64,000 nt of DNA from Symbiodinium natans (Eukaryota > Sar > Dinophyceae > Suessiales > Symbiodiniaceae), in the NCBI GenBank assembly GCA_905221605.1, contig CAJNDS010000009.1, positions 62,001-126,000 on the forward strand, read 5' to 3'. Under the pieces are notes generated by a model, which did not search any database, was not told the DNA's origin, and was given only the letters and a program-made list of their open reading frames with translations. Position 1 is the first letter of the stretch. Each line of letters begins with the position of its first letter. Below, piece by piece: positions 40,913 to 51,140 of the stretch. A program made the translations under genes and the position numbers.

Positions 40913-41886
40913 GGGCTAACTCCGAACCCCTAAACCCTAAACCCTATGAAATGGTTTTGTGTAGCAATCTGAAATGCACAATATATTAATCGAACATATA
41001 CGAATGCCAATAGTGTGTGTATATATATATGTATATATATATATATGTGTACACACAATATATAGGTGTAGTCCATGGATATGATCTGCTGTGACCATAA
41101 TACGAGTATGCTGATATACTGACATGAAAGTAGAAGAACGCAACAATGTACTAAATTTGCTTGAAGCATAGTAGAACAATGTGAACACAGAATAGAACAC
41201 TTTCATGGTACTACATCAGAATAGTATAACAATATATCATGGAATTATTCAAATAATGGAAAAACAAAATCGTTGAATAATATGAAAATAAAAAACACTA
41301 TAAAACCCTGAACCCTGAACCCAAAACCCTAAACCCTAAACCCTAAACCCTGTTTATGTAATGTAGTTTTGACGTACAGCCCGCCCCACCCCGGGCTGTG
41401 AACACCAACTCTATTGCCTGGATACCGATTGTCTCGATTTAGGGTTTGGGGTTGAGGGAGTTAGGTACCCTAAACCCTAAACCCTAATTCCTTTGTAAGC
41501 CCTGTAAGGAGACCCTCCCGCCCAAAGAATCCCACAACATGACGACATTATAAGTTCATCTAATTCAGGGTCTATACCCGTAAGGGGGCCTTAAACCCTA
41601 TGCCCCAAACCTAGGGCCCTAAACCCTATGCCCCAAACCCTAGGTCCTCGAAGCCCTATGCCCCAAACCCTAGGGCGGTTCGGAATTGCATTAGGTTGCC
41701 GCCGATTTTTCGGAGTTGCAGAAGGGTTGGTGCCGATTTTTCGGATTTGCATTCGAGTTAATGACCGGAAGTGAATTAAATTGTAAATCATGCAAGAACA
41801 TTATAAAAAGAACATATACATATCTATATATATATATATATGTATAGGTGAGAGAGGCTTTTGGGTCTGCGTTGTACGTATCTCAG
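40913..41886. other. AT-rich non-coding stretch with microsatellites
   Basis: TA/TG microsatellites at 41,018-41,055 and 41,818-41,846 and AT-rich unique DNA at 41,090-41,300, with few telomeric units. A minus-strand open frame exists at 40,937-41,206 but looks like low-complexity chance. Confidence 0.6.
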
Positions 41887-41952
41887 GCTACGAAGCGTCG
41901 TCAACGACAGGCGGTGGCTCGGCTGGTCCCGGAAGGCTTGTATCGGGATGAG
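41887..41952 (+). CDS. Exon-like island, basic
   Basis: Reads ATKRRQRQAVARLVPEGLYR after CTCAG and ends GATGAG before G-rich repeats. Confidence 0.5.
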
Positions 41953-42341
41953 GGTTTAGGGTTCAGGGTTTACGATTTAGGGTTTAGGGTTTAGGGTTTA
42001 GGGTTTAGGGTTTAGGGTTTAGGGTTTAGAATTATCACTGAGTCCCAGCTGCAAGAGAATGTAGGGTTCAGGTTTAAGGTTTCAGGAGGCTGCGCAGAGG
42101 TTCGTCGATGGTTACGTAAAGTAAGCTGCAAGTGTATGAGTACCCTAAAGCCTAAACCCTAAACCCTAAACCAGGTTTGCTGTAGCTTGGCAACAGCATC
42201 TCTGATCAAAAGTTGAAGGCGTCTCTCCTGGAGCAGGTCTGACTAAAGCCCTCCCGCAGCCTAAACCCTAAACCCCAGACCCTAAACCCTAAACCCTAAG
42301 CCCTAAGCCCTAAGCCCTAAACCCTAAACCCTAAACCCTAG

Positions 42342-42404
42342 CTTCCTCATGCGCCCAGGATGCGCAGAGCTTATTCCGGAAGCGAAGGTCACGCATGGAC
42401 CCAG
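42342..42404 (+). CDS. Exon-like island, unknown
   Basis: Reads FLMRPGCAELIPEAKVTHGP and ends CCCAG|GTTAGC. Confidence 0.5.
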
Positions 42405-43063
42405 GTTAGCGCAGCAAAAAGAGGCCGACAGCGTAGGCCCAGACCCCCGACTCCCTGACCACCGGAGTAGAGTTTAGGGTTTAGGGTTCAGGGTTTAGGG
42501 TTTAGGGTTTCGGGCTTAGGGTTTAGGGATCGTAACTCCTCGCTTTAGGGTAGACCTTTCACACCAAGAAACCAAAAAAACCTACTTAGCACCAGACTGG
42601 TTTGAAGATTTCGCGTCCAGAAGCCAAACGGATGTCTGCCTCCGCCTTCAACCCCAAACTACAAACCCGAAACCCTAACCTTAAACCCTAAACCCTAACC
42701 CCTAAACCCTAAACCCTAGACCCTAAAGCCTAAACCCTAAACCCTGAACCCTAAACCCTAAGCCCTAAACCCTAAACCTGAACCCCAAACCCTAAGCCCC
42801 CGAAGACTGCAGCACTCCACATACCTTGCAGGGTTAGGCGAGTTAGGGTTGGAGGTTTAGGGGATGCTAGGCGCCCCAACGGACCCTATAATAGTGGCCT
42901 CAACTAGAATAGTTTTTTTTTTTTTTGGGGGGGGTATGATAGTGTAAGTATATAGGGACCACACGGGAATACTATTAGTACTTATTCCGACCCCTCTGTT
43001 GAACAAGTGCTGCCCGGAAACCCGAGGCCCGGCCCCCCGCTCCACGAACCCTTATATCTTTGG

Positions 43064-43173
43064 TAGCCTCAGAACCCTTTACACTTTTTTTGGCTCAAGG
43101 TTCCCCTACAAAGTGACCAAACCCCCAAAAAAACGGTGTATCCCTATTAAAATATGGTTTCTGGGGTGCCAAG
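43064..43173. mobile_element. Family I element with a spliced-leader-like core
   Basis: TAGCCTCAGAACCC to GGGGTGCCAAG. This compact copy (110 bp, no telomeric insert) holds TTTTGGCTCAAGG where other copies have TTTTGGTTCAAGG; the 12-mer equals the 3' end of the dinoflagellate spliced leader, perhaps by chance. Confidence 0.6.
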
Positions 43174-43441
43174 TATCCTGAACCTTAACCCCCCCCCACC
43201 CCCAAATGACAAAAGCATTCTCCCCCAAAATCCCTTTAAAACCCCCGAAAGCCTCCAAGTACACCTTTAACCTCCCCAAAATCCCTCAAAGTCCGGTCCT
43301 AAGACCATGCTTTCTACTCTCTAACCCTAAAAACCCCCTAGGCCCTAAATCAGAAACCCCGAAGCCCAAACCCTAAACCCCAAGCCCCAAACCCTAAACC
43401 CCAAACCCTAAACCCCAAACCCCAAGCCCTAAACCCCAATC

Positions 43442-43511
43442 CCTTTTGACAATGCTGGGCCGAGGTTCCATTGCGAGCTCAGCGTGTGCGTCAAAGCGCC
43501 GGGGCCTTGGG
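43442..43511 (+). CDS. Exon-like island, unknown
   Basis: Reads PFDNAGPRFHCELSVCVKAP; beta-like, two Cys. Bounded by CCCCAAA variants and GTTTAGGG. Confidence 0.55.
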
Positions 43512-43940
43512 TTTAGGGTTTAGGGTTAATTTCTCTTCTTTCCTGATGAGGGAGCCTGTTCATAAATTATTTTCAGAGGGTTTTAAGCACAACCAAGTAG
43601 CCCATGTACCCCTTCATGAAGGAAGATACCTTTACAATCATACTTGGATGCCAGTCGCTATAATTGAATCCTCAACCCTAAACGCTTCGTTGTAGTCAGG
43701 GTGACATGGGGATTTCCGAAATCAGGGGTACCATTTTGGGGAGATCCTACTATTGGGGGGTCCATTTTCGGGGTCCCCACAACCCTAAACCCTAAACCCT
43801 AAACGCTGATTCCGAGACCCTAGACCTGCTAGGGTTTAGGGTTTAGGGTATAGGGCTTGGGGTTTGGGGTTTGGGGTTTGGGTTTTAGAGTTTAGGGTTT
43901 AGGGTTTAGGGTTTAGGGCCATGAGCCTTAGAGACTTCAG

Positions 43941-44119
43941 CTCACCTTCCTGTCGTTGATTCGGTGCAGCGGCGTGGGGATCCTTGTCATCTTCCCATCC
44001 TTGCTTCCGCGATCTAAACCCTAAACCCTAAACCCTAAACTCTAAACCCTAAACCCTAAACCCTATAAGTGTTGTGCTGCCGTGCCTCGACCCGAAGCGC
44101 CAGCTGCAGAAGTACCAAG
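43941..44119 (+). CDS. Two exon-like islands: membrane segment and following exon
   Basis: First (43,941-44,013) reads LTFLSLIRCSGVGILVIFPS, hydrophobic. Second (44,068-44,119) reads SVVLPCLDPKRQLQKYQ. Pure CCCTAAA lies between. Confidence 0.5.
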
Positions 44120-44242
44120 GAATATTTCTTAAATCGTACTCGGACCCCAAATTTTTTGATTTAAGGCATATTCCTTGATTAAGGGGTAATTGGGCTCTTG
44201 GGGTAAGGAATATCATCACCCCCCATGCCCCGCGCCCACAAA

Positions 44243-44473
44243 GGACTTGTTGCCGTGCTGATGAGGAGACCTTCGTGTTGGCCTCGGGAGAGAGAGATGT
44301 GTGTATGTCTATATGTATGTATTTCTTCGTTTGTCCGAATGCCGTCAGTGAGTGAATATATATATATATATACACACATGAAGCGCGAACTCAGTTTATT
44401 TTTCCGTGCAGTTGTTCAGGCAAAAGTTGATCAAGGGGGCAAGTGTCAACCACAGGGGAACTGCCTTGCGTAG
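44243..44473 (+). CDS. Exon-like islands, the last with a stop
   Basis: After an intron with GGAATATTTC...GGAATATC ends, 44,244-44,304 reads TCCRADEETFVLASGERDV; then a TA microsatellite; then 44,412-44,473 reads VQAKVDQGGKCQPQGNCLA and TAG. Joining to KYQ (44,119) is in frame only if the exon keeps GG. Confidence 0.45.
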   Translation, partial: GLVAVLMRRPSCWPREREMCVCLYVCISSFVRMPSVSEYIYIYTHMKRELSLFFRAVVQAKVDQGGKCQPQGNCLA

Positions 44474-44649
44474 ACCCGGGGTGGCCCACAGGCCAACCAG
44501 GAGTTTGGTGCTTAGGGTTTAGGGCTCGAAGTGACTTGGGGGTTCATGAGCAGTTGCCAGTAGGGTTATAAGAACCCTAAATAGGGTAATAAGTATAGTT
44601 GCCATACTTCAAACTCATCTTTTCTCTACCCATGAACCTCTCTAAGTAG

Positions 44650-44818
44650 GGCGGCCGGAGGACTTCCTCATGCCCCGAAGACGGAGAAGCAATGAACTGA
44701 AGCACTTTGTGGTATTCCCCCCCCCCCCCTCCGCCCCCCATGTCAGGCTGTACAGGTCCTCGCCGAGGGCGTGCTGCACTTGCGCCCATGGCCTTGGCAC
44801 CAAGCGCCAGGGTTCACG
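44650..44818 (+). CDS. Two exons around a 35-nt intron
   Basis: 44,650-44,711 reads RPEDFLMPRRRSNELKHFV. 44,747-44,818 reads AVQVLAEGVLHLRPWPWHQA. The gap 44,712-44,746 starts GTATTCCC, is almost all C, and ends ATGTCAG; its removal keeps the frame. No telomeric repeats are present. Confidence 0.5.
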
Positions 44819-45008
44819 TAGACCCCCCCCAGCTACCTTCAACCAACATTTCGGATAAGAGTTTAGGGTTGAGGGTACCTTCGTCGTAGGTCCTTATGCC
44901 GCCAGCCAGTGTTTGGGCATTTGGGGCCGCGAGATTTAGGGCCACGATTTTGCAGACAGCATGGCCGCGCTGCGACACTATAAGAGTCTAGACGATTGTC
45001 CTACATCC

Positions 45009-45095
45009 CCAACCCTAAACCCTAAACCCTAAACCCTAAACCCTAAACCCTAAACCCTAAACCCTAAACCCTAAACCCTAAACCCTAAACCCTAA
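45009..45095 (-). repeat. CCCTAAA array
   Basis: About 12 perfect units between two exon-like islands (44,957-45,008, reading MAALRHYKSLDDCPTS, and 45,107). Confidence 0.95.
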
Positions 45096-45106
45096 CACTT
45101 GGCTAG

Positions 45107-45191
45107 GGCCTTCGAACACGCGACCAACGACTCAGAGAAGTGCTGCGTTGGATACGTGCTGGCTCGCAGCCTTTTTGTTGAAGCGGTACAG
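45107..45191 (+). CDS. Exon-like island, unknown
   Basis: After GGCTAG it reads AFEHATNDSEKCCVGYVLAR then SLFVEAVQ, up to a pure TTTAGGG array. Very coding-like. Confidence 0.6.
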
Positions 45192-45657
45192 GGTTTAGGG
45201 TTTAGGGTTTAGGGTTTAGGGTTTAGGGTTTAGGGTTTAGGGTTTAGGGTTTAGGGTACTTTTTTTGGTAGTTTGGTATACACGAAGCATGGGTTGGGAA
45301 GCAACGAGGGAAGCATGTCAGCATCAGCAAGGAAGAGAGCCCAGACAGCTCATTTACTGAGCCCGAAGCCCCTACTTGCCTCAGGGGGTCCGGGTAAACC
45401 CTGCGCATCAGCAATAACCAGCCAACTCGTCAGCCGAACAGCCTGCAAAACTCACAGTCTGCAAAACTCACAGGCAGCTTGAAAGAAGTGGCCATGGATT
45501 TACACGGCCTCGGTACAGGAACTTCAGCCCCAAACCCGAAACGCCGAAACCCAAATCCAAGCTCTAGGCTCCAAAACTGAAACCCTAAACCCTCAACCCT
45601 TAACCCTGAAACCCTAATTAGGGTTTAGACCCCAAAGCAAGAACCATAAGAGGTGTC

Positions 45658-45780
45658 AGGCTCTTTCGGATGCAGGGACCCCGATGCCCAATCGAGAGGG
45701 CCGAAAGCGGCGCCGCTGGCGGTTCCCGCCCTGGGCGCTGGCGGCTCCTTTCCTGCTGCTGCTGACACTTGAACTGGGAA
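45658..45780 (+). CDS. Possible first exon with signal anchor
   Basis: From the ATG at 45,684 it reads MPNREGRKRRRWRFPPWALA then APFLLLLTLELG: a basic stretch followed by a hydrophobic core, like a signal peptide or type II anchor. G-rich repeats follow. Confidence 0.55.
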
Positions 45781-45861
45781 TTTAGGGTTTAGGGTTTAGG
45801 GTTTAGGGTGTTTCTCCTTATGTGGGTTAGGAGGATCTTATTTTTGGAGTATCTTTCAGAG

Positions 45862-46150
45862 GGTTTCAAGGGCCAACCTAGTGCAGAGGGTTTCAAGGGC
45901 CAACCTAGTGGACCCTTGGACGAGGTAAATAACGTCAGATTTGGGATTCTGTTTTTTGGGAGGGTTGAGGGTTGAGGGTTTAGGGTTTAGTAGGGGTATA
46001 TCAAGTGATTTTGTTTTTTGGGTTGAAAGAAGAAGCAGGGGTAAGTAAAGTCAGATTTGGGATTCTGTTTTTTGGGCTGAAAGAAGTAGGGGTAAATAAA
46101 GTCAGATTTGGGATTCTGTTTTTTGGGGTTGAGAGAAGTAGGGCAAGCGT
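45862..46150 (+). repeat. Local tandem duplications
   Basis: CAGAGGGTTTCAAGGGCCAA with flanks is present twice in tandem (45,862-45,911). A roughly 60-bp unit with GTCAGATTTGGGATTCTG and TTTTTTGGG recurs three times at 45,927-46,140. Confidence 0.8.
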
Positions 46151-46499
46151 CGTTTGTGTGCATGCATACATGTGTCTACATATCAGTTTTCTTCTTGATG
46201 TAAGGGCCAGGGTACTTCTCCTAAACCCTCAACCCTGAACCCGAAGCCTGAAGCCGAAACCCTAAACCCTAAACCCGAAGCCCTAAGCCCTAAGCCCTAA
46301 ACCCTAAAATTCAACCCTAAACCCTAAACCCTATACTGTCTTTCTGTTAGGGTTTGAATTAGGGAATAAAGGGTTTAGGGTTTGGGGTTTGGGGGTTTGG
46401 GGTTAAGGGTTAAATCCTATTAGGGTCCCTATTATGATTGAAGGTATCTTCCTGAATCAAACGGGCAGAACGTTGAAACCTCTAAGCCGCAAACCTTCA

Positions 46500-46890
46500 A
46501 CCCCCGAACCCTCCACCCTGAACCCCAAACACTAAACCCCAAACCCTAAACCCCAAACCCTAAACCCCGAACCCCAAAACCCAAAACCCCAAACCCAAAA
46601 CCCCAAACCCTGATCCCTAAACCCCAAACCCTAAACCCCAAACCCTAAACCCCAAACCCTAAACCCCAAACCCCAAACCCCAAACCCTAAACCCCAAACC
46701 CTAAACCCCAAACTTCAAACCCCAAACCCTAAACCCCAAACCCTAAACCCCAAAACCTAAACCCCAAACCCTAAACCCCAAACCCTAAACCCCAAAACCT
46801 AAACCCCAAACCCTAAACCCCAAACCCTAAACCCCAAACCCTAAACCCCAAACCCACACCCTAAACCCTAAACCCTAAACCCTAAACCAC
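46500..46890 (-). repeat. 14-bp CCCCAAACCCTAAA array
   Basis: Alternation of one variant and one normal heptamer over about 370 bp gives a dimeric unit; a clear higher-order telomeric variant. Confidence 0.9.
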
Positions 46891-46892
46891 CC

Positions 46893-46967
46893 TTTTCGAG
46901 GACAGCTCAGGCGGCCTTTGTCCAACCCCAGTCTGATGAATCTCCGGCCTCCCAGGACTTTGCTTGG
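46893..46967 (+). CDS. Exon-like island, unknown
   Basis: Reads FSRTAQAAFVQPQSDESPAS then QDFAW, before GTTTAGGG. Confidence 0.55.
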
Positions 46968-47150
46968 GTTTAGGGTTTAGGGTTTAGGGTTTAGGGTTTA
47001 GGGTTTAGGGTTTAGGGTTTAGGGCTTAGGGCTTAGGGCTTAGGGCTTAGGGCTTAGGGCTTAGGGCTTAGGGCTTAGGGCTTAGGGCTTAGGGCTTAGG
47101 GCTCAGGGCTTAGGGTCTAGGGTCTAGGGTTTAGGGTTTAGGGTTTAAGG
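46968..47150 (+). repeat. TTTAGGG then GGGCTTA array
   Basis: Eight normal units change abruptly to about 12 GGGCTTA units and back. Confidence 0.9.
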
Positions 47151-47294
47151 TTTAATAAGCGTTCAGGGCTAGCCTCATGCGGGTTTTGCCTCGCCTTCAC
47201 CGATTCAGGGCTTAGGGCTTAGGGTTGAGGGTTTACAGGGTTTGGGGTTTAGGGTTAGCATACCCTTAAACCCTAAACCCTAAACCCAAAACCC

Positions 47295-47390
47295 TTGTAT
47301 TGGCCTCCCAAAGTAGCCCGCAAGGACGCCAAGGAAGGCAGCGCCCAAGCGGCGCCAGCTCAGCGCTGGAAGAAAAGGCCCGTTGCTGGG
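47295..47390 (+). CDS. Exon-like island, basic
   Basis: Reads LYWPPKVARKDAKEGSAQAA then PAQRWKKRPVAG. Unknown family. Confidence 0.6.
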
Positions 47391-47410
47391 TTTTAGGGTT
47401 TAGGGTTTAG

Positions 47411-47511
47411 GGATGTTCCCCCTTATAGAATGGTGGGATTATAGTACACCCCCCCCCCCCCCTATCAGAATCCCTACTAAGGACTGTTAGTATAAGGGTG
47501 AACATCTTTAG
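47411..47511. mobile_element. Family III element
   Basis: GATGTTCCCCCTTATAGAAT to GACTGTTAGTATAAGGGTGA ACATC; the centre has a C run. It is flanked on both sides by TTTAGGG. Confidence 0.6.
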
Positions 47512-47992
47512 GGTTTTTGGGTTTTAGGTTTTGGGGCTTTGGGTTTTGGGGCTTTGGGTTTTGGGGTTTTGGGGTTTGGGGGTTTTGGGGATTTGGGGGT
47601 TTGGGGGTTTTGGGGATTTGGGGGTTTGGGGTTTTGGGGTTTGGGGGTTTAGGGTGTTTGCTTGGGTAGTGGGACCCTAGGAGCAGTGGGGCTTAGGGGA
47701 GCCTTGGGTAGTGTAGGGTACTTTAGGGTACAGGGTAGTCTGGGGTAGTTTAGGGTACAGGGTTTGGGGCACAGGGTTTAGGAGGTTTTGGGTTTGGTAG
47801 AAGAAGTTTTTCTTTCTCCCCGGGTTTGGCGGGCGGTTTCAGGCGAGGGGGCAAACGGGCTAAAGCATGTTCGACATCCTGTGTCCATCCCAGCAGCATA
47901 TGCGATGTGTCGAGGACATATAGGGACACAGGTTGTGGAGCTGGAGTTTGGCCCTTTCAGTTAGTCAACAGAAGGGTTTATGACGAGTGAAG

Positions 47993-48233
47993 ATTGCGCA
48001 CATGAGGAAGGGTGGTGGAACGACCCTTCACGAGCCTGTTCAGCTTGCGAGGCCCCTCCCTAATCCCCAAACCCTAAACTCTCACTCTAAACCCTGAACC
48101 CTAAACCCTAGACCCTGAACCCCAAACCCCAAACCCTAAACCCTAAACCCTAAACCCTGAACCCCAGCTCGCGAGGCCCCTGGTGTCAGCCGAGATGATT
48201 TGGGATACTGTGGACCTGCTGCAGACATTGTGA
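47993..48233 (+). CDS. Two exons split by a telomeric intron with a 17-bp duplication
   Basis: 47,993-48,051 reads IAHMRKGGGTTLHEPVQLA; 48,176-48,233 reads PLVSAEMIWDTVDLLQTL then TGA. CAGCTYGCGAGGCCCCT is present at 48,041-48,057 and 48,165-48,181. Removing GC...AG (48,052-48,175) restores CTT GCG AGG CCC CTG in frame. Confidence 0.6.
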
Positions 48234-48385
48234 CCCAGCCGTCATGGTGCACTTCAGGGTGTAGGCCTTCTTGAGGCGAACAATGAAACCCGAAAGGTTC
48301 GGGTTTAGGGGTTGAGGTTTAGGGTTTAGGGTTTAGGGTTTAGGGATTTTGGGTTTAGGGTTTAGGGTGGGTTTAGGGATCCACG

Positions 48386-48469
48386 GGCCTGGGCAGGTAC
48401 TCCATCTTCCTCTCTGACATTGTGATGCTCCTCTGGGCAATTGCGTGGAGGCGGCGTGGATATGGGTAG
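48386..48469 (+). CDS. Exon-like island with membrane segment
   Basis: Reads GLGRYSIFLSDIVMLLWAIA then WRRRGYG and TAG; the stop may instead be part of a GTAGTTC donor. Confidence 0.5.
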   Translation, partial: GLGRYSIFLSDIVMLLWAIAWRRRGYG

Positions 48470-48487
48470 TTCTCTAGATGAGCTTTG

Positions 48488-48853
48488 TAGCCCAGTGGCG
48501 GGTTTAGGGTTTAGGGTTTAGGGTTTAGGGTTTATTTTCTCACACTTGTTTGGTTCAAGTCTCCCTTATAAAGTAGCCAAGCCCCAAAAAGGTACCTCTT
48601 TTCATGTTCCCCCTTATACTAATGTAGTTCTCTAAATTAGCTTGGTAGCCCAGTGGTACGCTTTTGCCACTTTTTTTGGTTCAAGGTTCCCTCATGAAGT
48701 AGCCCTAAACCCTAAAGTCTGGCCTAAACCCTAGACCCGAAACCCTAAACCCTGAACCCTGACCCCAAACCCCCCACGCACCCCCCCCCCCCCCCCCCCA
48801 AACAAAAAAAAAGGGTACCCTTATCGTACCATCGTTACAGGCTAGTTGCCAAG
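48488..48853. mobile_element. Two family I elements in tandem
   Basis: The first starts TAGCCCAGTGG at 48,488, has TTTAGGG units inserted, and loses its right end near 48,600. The second runs from TAGCCCAGTGGTACG (48,646) to GTTGCCAAG (48,853) with CCCTAAA units and a C run inside. Confidence 0.6.
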
Positions 48854-49945
48854 TTAGGGGCCCTTCTTTGCCTGGCATCACGGAGGTCCCAGCTGCGAAG
48901 AAATGCTTTCTTTGCATTTGTTTAAAATCCTTCTTATACGGCACCCTGAACCCGAACCCGCATAAGGGACCGTAAACCTTAAACCCAAAAAAGGAACCCG
49001 AATGTAGAGAACTACCCAGACCCCACTCCATGGTAAGACCCCTCAAACTAAATCGCCAGAAGCCCTACTACCCCCAGCAACCCTCAGAAGCCTAAGAACC
49101 CAAAATTGCCTAAACCCTACACCCTACACCCTACAGCCTAAACCCTAAACCCTAAACCCTAAACCCCATTCCCGCATTAAGCCCTCGCATCAGGAGCTTC
49201 AGGGCTGTATAGTCTTTAGTACAGGAATGGGTTTAGGGTTTAGGGTTTACAGTAGGGTTTAGGGTGTAGGCTTTAGGGTGTAGGGTTTAGGGTTTAGGGT
49301 TTAGGGTTTGTTTAGGGTTTGCGGTTTGGGTTTAGGGTTTGGTTTAGGGTTTAGGGTTTCGGGGTGTAGGGGTTAGGGTTAGGGGTGTAGGGTTTGGGGT
49401 GTAGGGTTTAGGGTTTAGGGGTTCACGGTTGGGGGCTTAGGGTGTAGGAGTTACTGGCGACCTTGAAAGCGGACCTCCTGTTACGCTCTAGGTTCGACAC
49501 CATTACGGTTCAGGGTTTAGGGTTTGGGGTTTAGCTTAGAGGGTTTTAGGGTTAAGCGGGTACATAGGGTTTGTAGGGTTGAAAGACTGCTAGGGTTTGG
49601 AATTAGGGTTTGCAGGGTTGATAGTTTAGGGTTCATATCCTTCAGAGTTTAGGGTTCAGGTTGGGATGTTCCCCCGTATACTAACAGTCCTTACTCGGGA
49701 TTATAATAGGGGGTGCTATAATCCCTATTAGTTCAATAGACTTCAGAGTTTAGGGTTCGGGTCTATTTCGACCGTGTGCAAGTCGTGCGAGTGCGAGAGT
49801 CAAGGGTTTTGCTTCACGGCCTCAGATTTTTTTTTGTTGTTGGGGGAAGGGTTTAGGGTTTAGGGTTCAGGGTTCAGGGTTTAGGGTACCCTAAACCCTA
49901 AACCCTAAACCCTAAACCCTAAACCCTAAACCCTAATAGGGTTTA
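48854..49945. repeat. Degenerate telomeric DNA
   Basis: Variants GGGTGTA and TTTGGGG, half a family III element (49,672-49,733) and a palindromic TTTAGGGTACCCTAAA junction at 49,881-49,896. No clear exon. Confidence 0.65.
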
Positions 49946-49946
49946 G

Positions 49947-50247
49947 GGCAGCAGGCTGGCATATCCGGCGCTGGCTATCTTCAGACGGGTCCTGTCTTTG
50001 ACTTGCTTCCTGGTCGGCACCAACCAGGAGCCTTACTAGGATGCCCAGTAGTGCCCTTATTCTTTTCTTGTTTTGAGGGTTTAGGGCTTAGGATTTAGGG
50101 TTTATGGTTTCGGGGGGGGGGGGGGGGGGGGTTCCCTCATAAACCCCTTTTTGCAAAAAGGGGCACCCTGTTTCATCCTAGGTCTCTGGGCAGCCTAGCT
50201 TTCTCCAGCACGAAAGTAGGAATCCAATCCGAGGGCTTCTGAGATTA
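49947..50247 (+). CDS. Two exons around a family VI element
   Basis: 49,947-50,040 reads AGISGAGYLQTGPVFDLLPG; 50,199-50,247 reads FLQHESRNPIRGLLRL. The element at 50,041-50,198 runs ATGCCCAGTAGTGCCC to TCTGGGCAGCCTAG, with telomeric units and a 20-G run inside. The frame continues when CTAGG joins CTTTC. Confidence 0.55.
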
Positions 50248-50332
50248 GGGTTTAGGATTTAGGGTTTCGGGTTTAGGGTTTAGGGTTTAGGGTTTAGGGC
50301 CAAGGTTGAGGGGTTAAGTAGAGTCGATGCAG

Positions 50333-50388
50333 CCAGTGCTGCATGTATCGAAGTGCATGCCAAGCAATCCATGGCTGAAGCTTGGTGA
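50333..50388 (+). CDS. Exon-like island with stop
   Basis: Reads VDAASAACIEVHAKQSMAEA then W and TGA, with a GTGAAG donor as alternative to the stop. Confidence 0.4.
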
Positions 50389-50572
50389 AGCGGGCGTTCC
50401 TCTTTGTCAGTGTTAGTGTTCTGCGATACTTGTGAGACTTGTAGGTAACATGAGGGTCAACGTCCCCTAAGCCCTAAACCCTAGTTCCTAAACCCTAAAC
50501 CCTACACACTTAGTTGCTCAGACTCAGAGACAGCGCCGAGTAAACCCTAAACCCTTGGACAGAGCGGTCTCA

Positions 50573-50777
50573 TGTTGGAGGCCTCGTATGAATGTGAGCC
50601 ACAGCAAGCTGTTGACACACGAGGGGTTTATGGTTTAGGGTTTATAGGGTTTGTAGGGTTTATAGGGTTTAGGGTTAGGGGTTTAGGGTTTGCGCCTAGG
50701 GTCATAAGAAGTGCTAAATGCCGTGCGTTTTTGGAGGAAAATGCCCGGATGCTTATGCGGGCAGGATGGCGACCTAG
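50573..50777 (+). CDS. Two exon-like islands
   Basis: First reads MLEASYECEPQQAVDTR (50,574-50,624). Second (50,700-50,777) reads VIRSAKCRAFLEENARMLMR, helical, after GCCTAG. Degenerate telomeric DNA lies between. Confidence 0.5.
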
Positions 50778-50785
50778 TACATGTA

Positions 50786-51050
50786 CATACACATATACAT
50801 ATACATACATACATATACTATATATGTACATACATATGTGTGTATGTAATGTAGTGTAGTGTAGTGTAGTGTAATGTAATGGAATGTAATGTAATGTACT
50901 GTAATGTAATGTAATGTAACGTAACGTAATGTAATGTAATGTAATGCATGCATGCATGCACGCATGTATGTATGTATGTGTGTTTTAATGTGTGTATGTG
51001 TGTATGTATAAACGACCTATCTATCTACCCATCTATCTATCTGTCTCTAT
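50786..51050. repeat. TACATA and GTAATG microsatellite
   Basis: Simple repeats: TACATA, then GTAGT/GTAAT pentamers (about 20), then GCATGCAT, GTATGT and CTATCTAT. Confidence 0.9.
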
Positions 51051-51071
51051 GTGTCACATGCCCTTTGACAG

Positions 51072-51140
51072 GAGGAGCTGCGCCGCTTCCTCGCAGATGC
51101 TGCGCACCAGACCATAGCGGCGCTTCAGGCACGCCCTTGA
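51072..51140 (+). CDS. Exon-like island with stop
   Basis: After TTTGACAG it reads EELRRFLADAAHQTIAALQA then RP and TGA; a TTTAGGG array (51,150-51,256) follows. Confidence 0.55.
   Translation, partial: EELRRFLADAAHQTIAALQARP

Noticed and set aside
40937-41206. Minus-strand frames of 79-89 residues
   Set aside because: They run through TA/TG microsatellite and AT-rich DNA and show no domain or codon bias.
50628-50965. Minus-strand frames rich in HYITLHY
   Set aside because: Pure translation of the GTAATG-type microsatellite.
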